The translations under genes and the position numbers were made by a program. DNA of 64,000 bases from Argopecten irradians. Taxonomy: Eukaryota > Mollusca > Bivalvia > Pectinida > Pectinidae. Within the stretch, counting starts at the first letter, position 1; each line of letters starts with the position of its first letter. The notes under the pieces were generated by a model. That model saw only the letters and a list, made by a program, of their open reading frames with translations, did not search any database and was not told the origin of the DNA. The stretch covers positions 13,759,765 to 13,823,764 of the forward strand of contig NC_091137.1 in the NCBI RefSeq assembly GCF_041381155.1, given 5' to 3'. Shown here one piece after another: positions 53,022-64,000 of the stretch.

Positions 53022-56000
53022 ATGTCTTCTGGTTCTGGATCACTGAACACCCACAATGCTACTCTCCTGAATGAACTTGAGATTGGGGATATGGTAGAGT
53101 TTCCAAGAGGGTGGTATTCACATTGGGGTGTTTATATAGGTAAATTGAACTGAGATAATACACATTCATATTGAGTATCCCCCTAGGATCTAGGACTCTA
53201 ACTAGAGTTTCTTGTGTGATAATTCAGAGCTCTGCCAACTGAGCAATGAAGCATGCTCCGTCAGCTGAGTATACTCACACGCTAAAATTCTACTGTATAT
53301 GTTACACCATCCTTATAGGCATTCAGCTCCGAAACACCAAGTCATTTAGACAAAAGGTGTGAATAAATATGCCAAGGTGATACCATTTGTCCCTGGCAAT
53401 GTACTTACATCTATAATATTACCATCAATATTAAGGATATGTATGTTTCTGCTAAGTGGTTTATATTGAAAATTAACCTGTAAGCTCCCTCTTTAAATGA
53501 CCATTACACAAATTGATGTTTGGCATATATTTTATTAATGTAAGACAGCTGATATGAAAAATCAAATAAGACAGACAAAATACAGTTCATCATTGTATAT
53601 ACGTATATGTATTTGACCCAGTATTTAGCACCCAAGATGCTTAAAAAATTTAACGAAATAAGTGGGCACTTCATAGAAACAAATTTGGACTAGCCTTTAA
53701 TAAAAGTATTCTAGAAAGTAAGCCATTAATCAATTTGCAAAAGATATCAATATTACAGGGAAACCAACACAGTTTCAATATTTTCAGTCTGCATGTAATT
53801 GGAAGTAAGTTAAATTGAAGCCTAAAAATGCTTGAGGGGCACCTTGAATACGGTATATATACATGTATAAGGCCAAGATAAATTCAAAGTAAAATCAAAA
53901 TAATTTCTATGGAATATATATTCAGCCACTTTAGGGCCTTCTTCAGTCCAAAATAACAATAACACGTGTTCGTCTACATGTACAATAGAGTTATTGATGA
54001 ATGGACTGCATTATTATTTTGATGAAGTTTCAGCCATTATTTTCTCTGTATCAGGTGATGGGAAGATTGTGCACCTTTCAGGAGGGGATAATGATGGTAT
54101 CAATGGTGCATTCAACTCCGGCAGTGTTTTCACAATCTGCGGGAAGCGATTCAACAAGGCTTTTGTCAAAATTGATGATTTTTGGGAAGTTGTCCTGGGA
54201 TGTAATGCCAAGAAGAACAATGGAAAGGACAGGAAATGCAGGTCAATGAGTATATGAATTATCTTCAAATTTTTGTTACAGCTGTATACAATGAATCATA
54301 TATATGTACAACAGCTGGACTTGCAATAATCCAGACACCAATTAATAGTCCGGAAAAATCACAATCCAAATGGAAATGTCAGGATGATTTGGATTGGAAA
54401 CATTAAATTTGTGTCTGAATCCAGTGCTCCATATAGAGGGAGTCAAGGAGTAAAATACTCCCAAAACATAGCTAAATACTCCTAATAGCTAAATACTCCC
54501 AAAACATAGCTACATACTCCCAAAACATAGCTAAATACTCCCAAAACATAGCTACATACTCCCTGGTTTCTGAAATTGTGGGACAAAAGTCATTCCAACC
54601 GTGGGGACAAAAAATTGTCAAATTTTTGAGGCGATCTGCCCCTTTATCAAGACACACAAAACGAACACAATTACATAATATGAGGCAAACAGTAATACAG
54701 GAAATTGTTTCTGAAACTGCCTAATACTCCCTTGATATTATGAATACAATTGTGTTTCCATCATTGACAGTAAGGATTTTCCTTGAAATTAATGGATCAT
54801 CTCTGAAATCTATCTGATTTATTGAAAGATGATGTTTACAATAACATCAACATTAAACATAGTTATTTGTAGAAATAGTGTAAAAGTCTTTATCATATCA
54901 TGTACTGGTACATTTGTACAATTTCAAAGTTTTTATACTGCTATAATACGACTACAAACATTTTCACTGTAAGCCCTTATTTGAGGGTCTTTGAAATTGA
55001 ATTTGTTCATTCGCATTTATCTCCTATTTACTTCTTATGGGAAAAAAACCCCAGAAATATGGTACTCCCTTCAAACAAAAATTATCTGGAGCACTGAGCT
55101 TATTAAGGTCTTTATGTTCTTGGTATTTGCTTTTAAGTACCTTTTTTTGGTAGAAAAGGTTACTTGCCTCCGCATTTGAATATTTCTTCCGGGACTTTGT
55201 TCATACTTAATGTAATAAACGTTTTTTTTTGTTTTGTTTTTTTGGATAAATACCATTTCTAATACATGTATAACAAATTGTGGTACTTGTCACTGAAATA
55301 AGCACATGTCTAGATGCAAATTGTTGATCTGACAGTATAAAGGATGAATATTCTTAACAATATAATGTATGCTTGGTGTATTTTCAGACCACGTCAAGCA
55401 CATGAAATAGTTCAAAATGCAATGGAGATGGTTGGAGAGATAGGCTATAATGTCCTTTGGAACAACTGTGAACATTTTGCAGCTTTCATTAGATATGGGA
55501 AAAAGTGGTCTGAGCAGGTAAGTTATTAGGTCACCTGGGACGAAGTCTCAAGTGATCTATATATGTATTCAAGTCACTTTTTGTCCACGTTGTCCGTCGT
55601 AGGTCTGTAAACAATTTACATTTTCGATTTCTTCTCCAAAACTGCTGAAGCAATTTCAATGAAATTTTGCAGAAACCTTCTAAGGCATAAGGCCAATCGA
55701 AATTGTGAACTGTATGGTCCCCACCCCCCAGGGGGCTGTGGGAGGGGCCAAAAGGGGTAAAATTGACTAAAATTTCAAAAATCTTTTTCTCCACTCACAG
55801 ATGTGGTGGAATCAAATACTTTTCATAGATTGAAAGGTCTTAAGGTTCTTTATAAAATTTGTGAATTATATGACCCTGGAGTCTCACGTTTTCCCTTGGG
55901 GAGGGGGTCAAGTTTACTATAGTTGATATAGGGAAAACACACATTTATGATCATTTTTCGCTCAATTTTCACAGGAAATGAGTCAAACTTTATTAGACTT

Positions 56001-56586
56001 ATAAGCCTGAGATATAGTATTCTAACATCAATATCAGTTGCTGACCCCCTGGGGGACCAGAGGGACGAGGCTAAACAGGGTCAAAATGACTTACAAATTT
56101 CAAAAAATCTTCTTCTGAGTTCACAGGTTTGATGAAAGCAAATACTCTTCATAGATTAAAACCGACTTCAAGGGCCAGTATATTAGTGTTTATATGTCTT
56201 TGTTTCATTCTAAACAAACTCAGGTGAACCTTAAGGCCCATGGGCCTCTTATTGAAGAAGAACAAGTTGGGAAATATATCATAGACACATCATCAACCAT
56301 TCCATCACATAAAATATATAGGAACCCGTAGAAAAGGACATCACATTCCCATTTAATTATTGGATTTGTACAAAATTGAATGACATAAAAGTACTCAATA
56401 TACATGTAATTTACCTCTGTTTCTCTTTAGATTAATGTGTTTACATTATGTGTACTGTAAATGTACCCATTGCAGGCTGATACCGCCCTGGTAACTGTCG
56501 TGGTGACTGGTGCTGTAGCTGCCGTTGGACTCTTGTTGAGTAGCCTTTTTGGTGGCACAGAGAAAAATAAGGAGGAAAGAAAATAG
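53022..56586 (+). CDS. PLAAT/HRASLS-like phospholipase A/acyltransferase (LRAT domain), complete, 4 exons
   Basis: Exons 53022-53139, 54055-54241, 55388-55517 and 56476-56586 join to 546 nt (181 aa) with matching phases. The LRAT/NlpC-P60 fold is shown by GDMVEFPRGWYSHWGVYIG (catalytic His34), GKIVHLSGG (His46) and NNCEHFAAFIRYG (nucleophile Cys129), the family's Cys-His-His set. The C-terminal exon encodes a hydrophobic segment (about residues 148-167, ALVTVVVTGAVAAVGLLLSS) followed by a charged tail, as in membrane-anchored PLAATs. Family members transfer acyl chains between phospholipids or to phosphatidylethanolamine on intracellular membranes; the substrate here is unknown. Length fits the family (about 160-180 aa). 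ATG 53022 was chosen because it is the first after the 5' UTR acceptor at 53010. An upstream in-frame ATG (52890) would require retaining that intron. Confidence 0.9.
53190..53280 (-). repeat. Possible tRNA-derived SINE fragment
   Basis: The minus strand contains GCTCAGTTGGCAGAGC, matching a tRNA A-box/D-arm. The downstream B-box is poor and no cloverleaf is evident. It lies in intron 1 of the PLAAT-like gene. Confidence 0.3.
54422..55096. mobile_element. Dispersed element with inverted ends CAGTGCTCCA
   Basis: The left end CAGTGCTCCATATAGAG and the right end ATTATCTGGAGCACTG are inverted. The same right end occurs at 49104-49125, so the family is dispersed. Inside, at 54464-54562, about five copies of a 21-bp unit (AAATACTCCCAAAACATAGC plus T) are present. 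No target-site duplication could be identified and there is no coding capacity. Confidence 0.5.
55526..56255. repeat. Dispersed repeat in PLAAT-like intron 3
   Basis: It begins TTAGGTCACCTGGGACGAAG just after the exon-3 donor and ends CTCAGGTGAACCTTAAGGCC followed by CATGGGCCTCTT. The ends resemble those of the 57.4-61.3 kb element, with different interior units (CCCCCAGGGGGCTGTGGG, TTTCAAAAATCTT). No coding capacity. Confidence 0.65.
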
Positions 56587-57350
56587 TTTTGGATACAGTG
56601 GATTTTTTAATTATTTTCAAGTATTTTGAGATGAATATATAAATGTGACTAAGAAATGAAATCAAGCTTGTTTTTTGAAGACCAATCATAGTTTTGATGG
56701 ATTGTTACCATATATATATTGATGTTGTTGGCATTTTGATTTGTGCAGTTAACACTTTACTTTGTGATATCAGATAAACAATATCAGTGTCCAATTGTTC
56801 ATCCTCATTTTTGTCTCTGGCTTTAAATCATTGCACGCTTTTAACAGAATTATATGAAACCTGGTTTAGCTTTAAATCCTCAGAACGGAAATTATTATAG
56901 CTCTGTTTGATCTATCATACAGGAGATCGTGAATAATTCATTGAATATTACATACACTGAAATACACTATATTACTTTGCAAATTAAATTAATATTGTAT
57001 CCTAATTTATTTACTTATATTACTATACTTATGCTATAAGAAAATGTCTGCGTTGAATTACCACAATCTTGATGTAGGTTTAACAGAGTTATTTCCCCTG
57101 AAACTAAATCATTGTGTTTAGTAGTAATACTTTACAAAGAAATTGTGGTTCAATGAAATTTAACAAAGGTTGATAAATTACTGAAATTATTTAGACTTGC
57201 ATTGATGATATATTTATTGTTGCGTGATACCATGTGTACATGTATTATAGAATTATGGAAATAATCTTAAGATCAGAAACCTATTTTTAAGGTTATGAAA
57301 TGTTTGTGAAGCTAGGCTCTAGTTGATTAGATACTGTAGTGCAAGATGCA

Positions 57351-57356
57351 AATAAA
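57351..57356 (+). terminator. Candidate poly(A) signal of the PLAAT-like gene
   Basis: AATAAA on the plus strand about 765 nt after the stop codon, the first canonical signal seen downstream and just before the repeat block at 57419. Confidence 0.4.
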
Positions 57357-57418
57357 CATGCAATAAGGGACTTCTCTCAACATGTCATTATCAGACACAC
57401 TAGAGATTGAGTTTGTTT

Positions 57419-60400
57419 TTAGGTCATCTGACCCAAAGGGTCAGGATGATCTATTGTCATCATGCACCGATCGTCATCGTGCACAGTCCGCCGTGCGCTG
57501 TGCTTAAACTTTTCATTTAAACAACTTCTTCTCAATAACCTAAAGGCCCAGGGTACTGATATTTGGTCTGTAGCATGCTGGGACAAAGGACTACCAAGTT
57601 TGTTCAAATGAATGACCTTGACCTTCATTCAATGTCACAGGGGTCAAAAAGGCTAAAATCTTTAAACGACTTCTTCTCAAGACCCAGAAGGCCCAGGGTA
57701 CTGATATTTGGCTTGTAGCATGCTGGGATGAAGGGCTACCAAGTTTGTTCAAATAAATGACCTTGACCTTCATTCAATGTCACAGGGGTCAAATAGGCTT
57801 AAAATCCTTTAAACAACTTCTTGTGAATAACTAAGAGGCCTAGAGACCTGATATTGGGCCTGTAACATACCTGGATGAAGGGCTATCTAGTTTGGTCAAA
57901 TGAATGACCTTGATCTACATTCAAGGTCACAGGGGTCAAAAAGGCTAAAATCTTAAACAACTTCTTATCAATAACCAGTAGTCCCAGGGTACTGATATTT
58001 GGCATGTAGTATGCTGGAATGAACGGCTACCAAGTTTGTTCAAATGAATGACCTTGATCTTCATTCAAGGTCACAGGGGTCATATAGGTTAAAAATTTTA
58101 AACGACTTCTTCTCAAGAACAGAAAGGCCCAGGATATTCATATTGGGCCTGCAGCATGCTGGGATGAAGTGCTACCAAGTTTGTTAAAATAAACGACCTT
58201 GACCTTCATTCAAGGTCAATGGGTCAAATAGGCTAAAATTCCTTTAAACAACTTCTTTTGAATAACTAAGAGGCCTAGAGACCTGATATTGGGCCTGTGA
58301 CATGCTAGGATGAAGGCTATAAAGTTTGTTCAAATGAATGACATTGATCTTCATTCAAGGTCACAGGGGTCAAAAAGGCTGAAATCTTTAAACGAATTCT
58401 TCTCAAGAACCAAAATGCCCAGGATACTCATATTGGGAGTGGAGCATGCTTGGATGAAGGGCTACCAAGTTTGTTCAAATGGATGACCTTGACCTTCATT
58501 CAAGGTCACAGGGGTCAAATTGGCTAAAATATTTTAAACGACTTTTTAGGTCATCTGACCCAAAGGGTCAGGATGAGCTATTGTCATCATGCACCGTCCA
58601 TCGTCGTGCGCCGTCCCGTCCGCCGCCGTCCGCCGTCAGTCAGTCGTCCGCCGTCCGCCGTCCGTAAATTTTTCATTCAAACGACTTCTTCTCAATAACC
58701 GGAAGGCCCAGGGTACTCATATTTGGCCTGTAGGTTGCTGGGATGAAGAGCTACCAAGTTTGTTCAAATAAATGACCTTGACCTTCATTCAAGGTCACAG
58801 GGGTCAAATAGGCTAAAATCCTTTAAAAAAACTTCTTGTGAATAACTAAGAGGCCTAGAGACCTGATATTAGGCCTGTGGCATGCTGGGATGAAGGGCTA
58901 CCAAGTTTGTTCAAATGAATAACCTTGACCTTCATTCAAGGTCACAGGGGTCAAATAGGCTAAAATCTTTAAACGACTTCTTCTCAAGAACCAGAAGGCC
59001 CAGGGTACTGATATTGGGCCTGTGACATGCTGGGATGAAGGGCTACCAAGTTTGTTCAAATAAATGACCTTGACCTTCATTCAAGGTCACAGGGGTCAAA
59101 TAGGCTAAAATCCTTTAAAAAAACTTCTTGTGAATAACTAAGAGGCCTAGAGACCTGATATTAGGCCTGTGGCATGCTGGGATGAAGGGCTACCAAGTTT
59201 GTTCAAATAGATGACCTTGACCTTCATTCAAGGTCACGGGGGTCAAATAGGCTTAAATCTTTAAACGACTTCTTCTCAAGAACCAGAAGGCCCAGGGTAC
59301 TGATATTAGGCCTGTGACATGCTGGGATGAAGGGCTACCAAGTTTGTTCAAATAAATGACCTTGACCTTCATTCAAGGTCACAGGGGTCAAATAGGCTAA
59401 AATCCTTTAAAAAACTTCTTGTGAATAACTAAAAGGCCTGGAGACCTGATATTAGGCCTGTGGCATGCTGGGATAAAGAGCTACCAAGTTTGTTCAAATA
59501 GATGACCTTGACCTTCATTCAAGGTCACGAAGGTCAAATAGGCTAAAATCTTTAAACGACTTCTTCTCAAGAACCAGAAGGCCCAGGGTACTGATATTGG
59601 GCCTATGACATGCTGGGATGAAGGGCTACCAAGTTTGTTCAAATAAATGACCTTGACCTTCATTCAAGGTCACAGGGGTCAAATAGGCTAAAATTCTTTA
59701 AAAAAAATTCTTGTGAATAACTAAGAGGCCTAGAGACCTGATATTAGGCCTGTTGCATGCTAGGATGAAGGGCTGCCAAGTTTGTTCAAATGAATGACCT
59801 TGACCTTCATTCAAGGTCACGGGGGTCAAATAGGCTTAAATCTTTTAAACAACTTCTTCTCAAGAACCAGAAGGCCCAGGGTACTGATATTAGGCCTGTG
59901 ACATGCTGGGATGAAGGGCTACCAAGTTTGTTCAAATAAATGACCTTGACCTTCATTCAAGGTCACAGGGGTCAAATAGGCTAAAATCCTTAAAAAAACT
60001 TCTTGTGAATAACTAAGAGGCCTAGAGACCTGATATTGGGCCTGTTGCATGCTGGGAATGGGCTGCCAAGTTTGTTCAAATGAATGACCTTGACCTTCAC
60101 TTCATTCAAGGTCACAGGGGTCATATAGATTAAAAATTTTAAACGACTTCTTCTCAAGAACAGAAAGGCCCAGGATATTCATATTGGCCTGCAGCATGCT
60201 GGGATGAAGTGCTACCAAGTTTGTTAAAATAAACGACCTTGACCTTCATTCTTCAATGGGTCAAAGCTAAAATCCTTTAAACAACTTCTTGTGAATAACT
60301 AAGAGCCCACCTGATATTGGCCTGTAACATCCTGGATATTAGGCCAAATGAATGACTTGCTGGATTCAAGGTCAAGGGGGGCTAAACTTAAACAAATTCT

Positions 60401-61345
60401 TTTTGTTCCAGGGTAAATAGTATGCTGGAAAAACGGCTACCAAGTTTCTTCAAATTGACCCTTCATTCAAGGTCACGAGGGTCAAATAGGCTAAAATCTT
60501 TCAACCACTTCTTCTCAAGAACCAGAAGGCCCAGGGTACTGATATTGGGCCTGTGACATGCTGGGATGAAGGGCTACCAAGTTTGTTCAAATAAATGACC
60601 TTGACCTTCATTCAAGGTCACAGGGGTCAAATAGGCTAAAATCATTTAAAAACTTGTGAATAACTAAGAGGCCTGGAGACCTGATATTAGGCCTGTGGTA
60701 TGCTGGGATGAAGGGCTACCAAGTTTGTTCAAATAGATGACCTTGACCTTCATTCAAGGTCCTGAGGGTCAAATAGGCTAAAATCTTTAAACGACTTCTT
60801 CTCAAGAACCAGAAGGCCCAGGGTACTGATATTGGGCATGTAGTATGCTGGGATGAAGGGCTACCAAGTTTGTTCAAATGAATTACCTTGACCTTCAATC
60901 AAGGTCACGGGTCAAATAGGCTAAAATCTTTAAATGACTATGTTGTATTGTACTAATAGTCAGATGACCGTTAAGGCCCATGGGCTAAAATATTTTAAAC
61001 GACTTTTTAGAATAAATAGGAGGTCTAGAGACCTGATATTGGGCCTTTGACATGCTGGGATAAAGGGCTATCAAGTTTGTTCAAATGAATGACCTTGATC
61101 TTCATTGAAGGTCACAGGGGTCAAAAGGCTTAAATCTTTAAACAACTTCTGCTCAAGAACCAAAGGGCCCAGGATACTCATATTGGGCCTGCAGCATGCT
61201 AGGATGAAGGGCTACCAAGTTTGTTCAAATGAATGACCTTGACCTTCATTCAAGGTCACAGGGGTCAAATATGCTAAAATATTTAAACGACTACATTGTG
61301 TTGTGCTAATAGTCAGATGACTGTTAAGGCCCAGGGGCCTCTTGT
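57419..61345. repeat. Nested dispersed elements made of about 145-bp tandem units
   Basis: The element starts TTAGGTCATCTGACCCAAAG and ends GTTAAGGCCCATGGGC (60985) and TTAAGGCCCAGGGGCCTCTT (about 61340). A second start lies inside at 58545, implying nesting or internal duplication. Two unit types alternate: one with CTTCTTCTCAAGAACCAGAA, the other with CTTCTTGTGAATAACTAAGA. They form a dimer period of about 291 bp. Every unit carries TGACCTTGACCTTCATTCAA followed by GGTCACAGGGGTCA. Local deletions at 60240-60450 scramble some units. The recurrent 60-codon minus-strand frames are artefacts of the unit. Confidence 0.9.
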
Positions 61346-61796
61346 GATATTTAAACCATGTACATTTGGCGTGCTTTGTTTTTCTTTGTGTTTTCGTAAC
61401 AGAATTTCAGGGTTTAGCTGACTGTTTGATCGCGATCAATGTACCTCATATATTTGTTAACACTTTTCATATACAAGCATTTGAATATTGACAGGTATAG
61501 TTTACTTAAGGTTTTACAATATTTGTTTTGTTTCTATTCGGTGCTTTAATACACTTCATACATGTATAGCGTCTGTGATAATTTGTCATTCGTAATTATT
61601 TACTAAATTAAAGAAATTATTGCATTGTATATATTATAAACTACTATCCATGAAACAAGCATATGTGATTAAATGTATATGTATCTTAGTTTGTTAGAAT
61701 TATGATTTATTTGATCAAGTTTGATGTTGCATAATTTATACAGAATTCATTATATATTCATATATATACACTTATATTTTCATATATATACACTTA
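61346..61796. other. AT-rich spacer, no gene seen
   Basis: Unique-looking AT-rich stretch separating two blocks of the 145-bp repeat. Confidence 0.5.
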
Positions 61797-64000
61797 AGTT
61801 TGTTCAAATGAATGACCTTGACCTTCATTCAAGGTCAATGGGTCAAATAGGCTAAAATTCCTTTAAACAACTTCTTGTGAATAACTAAGAGGCCTAGAGA
61901 CCTGATATTGGGCCTGTGACATGCTAGGATGAAGGCTATAAAGTTTGTTCAAATGAATGACATTGATCTTCATTCAAGGTCACAGGGGTCAAAAAGGCTG
62001 AAATCTTTAAACGAATTCTTCTCAAGAACCAAAATGCCCAGGATACTCATATTGGGAGTGGAGCATGCTTGGATGAAGGGCTACCAAGTTTGTTCAAATG
62101 AATGACCTTGACCTTCATTCAAGGTCACAGGGGTCAAATTGGCTAAAATATTTTAAACGACTTTTTAGGTCATCTGACCCAAAGGGTCAGGATGAGCTAT
62201 TGTCATCATGCACCGTCCATCGTCGTGCGCCGTCCGCCGTCCGCCGTCCGCCGTCAGTCGTCCGCCGTCCGCCGTCCGTAAACTTTTCATTCAAACGACT
62301 TCTTCTCAATAACCGGAAGGCCCAGGGTACTCATATTTGGCCTGTAGGTTGCTGGGATGAAGAGCTACCAAGTTTGTTCAAATAAATGACCTTGACCTTC
62401 ATTCAAGGTCACAGGGGTCAAAAAGGCTAAAATCTTTAAACGACTTCTTCTCAAGAACCAGAAGGCCCAGGGTACTGATATTGGGCCTGAAGTATGCTGG
62501 GATGAAGGGCTACCAAGTTTGTTCAAATAAATGACCTTGACCTTCATTCAAGGTCACAGGGGTCAAATAGGCTAAAATCCTTTAAAAAAACTTCTTGTGA
62601 ATAACTAAGAGGCCTAGAGACCTGATATTAGGCCTGTGGCATGCTGGGATGAAGGGCTACCAAGTTTGTTCAAATGAATGACCTTGACCTTCATTCAAGG
62701 TCACAGGGGTCAAATAGGCTAAAATCTTTAAACGACTTCTTCTCAAGAACCAGAAGGCCCAGGGTACTGATATTGGGCCTGTAGCATGCTGGGATGAAGG
62801 GCTACCAAGTTTGTTCAAATAAATGACCTTGACCTTCATTCAAGGTCACAGGGGTCAAATAGGCTAAAATCTTTAAACGACTTCTTGGAAATAACTAGGA
62901 GGCCTGGAGACCTGATATTGGGTCTGTGACATGCTGGGATGAAGGGCTACCCAGTTTGTTCAAATGAATGACCTTGACCTTCATTCAAGGTCACAGGGGT
63001 CAAATAGGCTAAAATCTTTAAACGACTTCTTCTCAAGAACCAGAAGGCCCAGGGTACTGATATTGGGCCTGTGACATGCTGGGATGAAGGGCTACCAAGT
63101 TTGTTCAAATAAATGACCTTGACCTTCATTCAAGGTCACAGGGGTCAAATAGGCTAAAATCCTTTAAAAAACTTCTTGTGAATAACTAAGAGGCCTAGAG
63201 ACCTGATATTAGGCCTGTGGCATGCTGGGATGAAGGGCTACCAAGTTTGTTCAAATAAATGACCTTGACCTTCATTCAAGGTCACGAAGGTCAAATAGGC
63301 TAAAATCTTTAAACGACTTCTTCTCAAGAACCAGAAGGCCCAGGGTACTGATATTGGGCCTATGACATGCTGGGATGAAGGGCTACCAAGTTTGTTCAAA
63401 TAAATGACCTTGACCTTCATTCAAGGTCACAGGGGTCAAATAGGCTAAAATTCTTTAAAAAAATTCTTGTGAATAACTAAGAGGCCTAGAGACCTGATAT
63501 TAGGCCTGTTGCATGCTAGGATGAAGGGCTGCCAAGTTTGTTCAAATGAATGACCTTGACCTTCATTCAAGGTCACGGGGGTCAAATAGGCTTAAATCTT
63601 TAAACAACTTCTTCTCAAGAACCAGAAGGCCCAGGGTACTGATATTAGGCCTGTGACATGCTGGGATGAAGGGCTACCAAGTTTGTTCAAATAGATGACC
63701 TTGACCTTCATTCTAGGTCACGAGGGTCAAATAGGCTAAAATCTTTAAACGACTTCTTCTCAAGAACCAGAAGGCCCAGGGTACTGATATTGGGCCTATG
63801 ACATGCTGGGATGAAGGGCTACCAAGTTTGTTCAAATAAATGACCTTGACCTTCATTCAAGGTTACAGGGGTCAAATAGGCTAAAATCCTTAAAAAAACT
63901 TCTTGTGAATAACTAAGAGGCCTAGAGACCTGATATTAGGCCTGTTGCATGCTGGGATGAAGGGCTGCCAAGTTTGTTCAAATGAATGACCTTGACCTTC
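61797..64000. repeat. Second block of about 145-bp units, continues past right edge
   Basis: Same unit family as 57.4-61.3 kb. Its left part matches 58190-58780 almost base for base, including the TTAGGTCATCTGACCCAAAG start and CCGTCCGCCGTCCG run at 62160-62280. Later parts match 58900-60000, indicating a segmental duplication rather than independent amplification. Confidence 0.9.

Noticed and set aside
53190..53280. Functional tRNA gene
   Set aside because: Only an A-box-like segment is visible; no B-box of quality and no cloverleaf.
57419..63420. Recurrent 60-codon minus-strand frames (MKVKVIYLNKLGSPSSQH)
   Set aside because: They recur once per repeat dimer and show no domain or splice context; repeat artefacts.

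Overview
This is eukaryotic, AT-rich DNA with small exons, GT-AG introns and very heavy tandem repetition. The gene content (a SUEL-lectin/CUB protein, ABCF1, a PLAAT/LRAT-type acyltransferase) and the dispersed repeat families suggest a lophotrochozoan animal, most likely a bivalve mollusc. The phylum is an inference. The exon structures and splice phases were worked out directly from the sequence.

Layout. (1) 117-10625, minus strand: 5' part of a secreted protein with a signal peptide, a SUEL/galactose-binding lectin domain and two CUB-type domains. It runs off the left edge, and its largest intron holds two minisatellites (50-bp and 36-bp units). (2) 10626-17420: intergenic, with 69-bp and 28-bp arrays and no supported gene. 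(3) 17421-52186, minus strand: a complete ABCF1 gene. Nineteen coding exons sum to 2196 nt (731 aa plus stop) with every phase consistent. Both ABC cassettes carry intact Walker A, signature, Walker B and H-loop motifs. Roughly 45% of the gene is minisatellite, including one 8.3-kb array of 23-bp units. Its introns also contain a decayed pogo/Tigger-like element, a 2.1-kb TA-flanked inverted-repeat element, a hAT-like MITE and a dead LINE fragment. (4) 53022-56586, plus strand: a complete four-exon, 181-aa PLAAT-like enzyme, divergent from ABCF1 across about 0.8 kb. (5) 57419-64000: dispersed and tandem repeats of about 145 bp, each carrying several AGGTCA half-sites.

Most striking observation. 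Two ABCF1 introns are almost entirely made of copies of one of their own exon-intron junctions. The intron at 34490-37929 holds about 90 copies of a 36-bp unit containing its 3' splice site plus the first 10 exon bases. The intron at 43131-46712 holds about 40 copies of a 35-bp unit containing the last exon bases plus its 5' splice site, later split by a transposon. A third junction (49281) has three copies of its donor. This looks like a recurrent process in which splice junctions seed minisatellites and leave long ladders of candidate splice sites.

The very long open frames at 19.4-27.8 kb and the other repetitive frames come from stop-free repeat units. They are not treated as genes.
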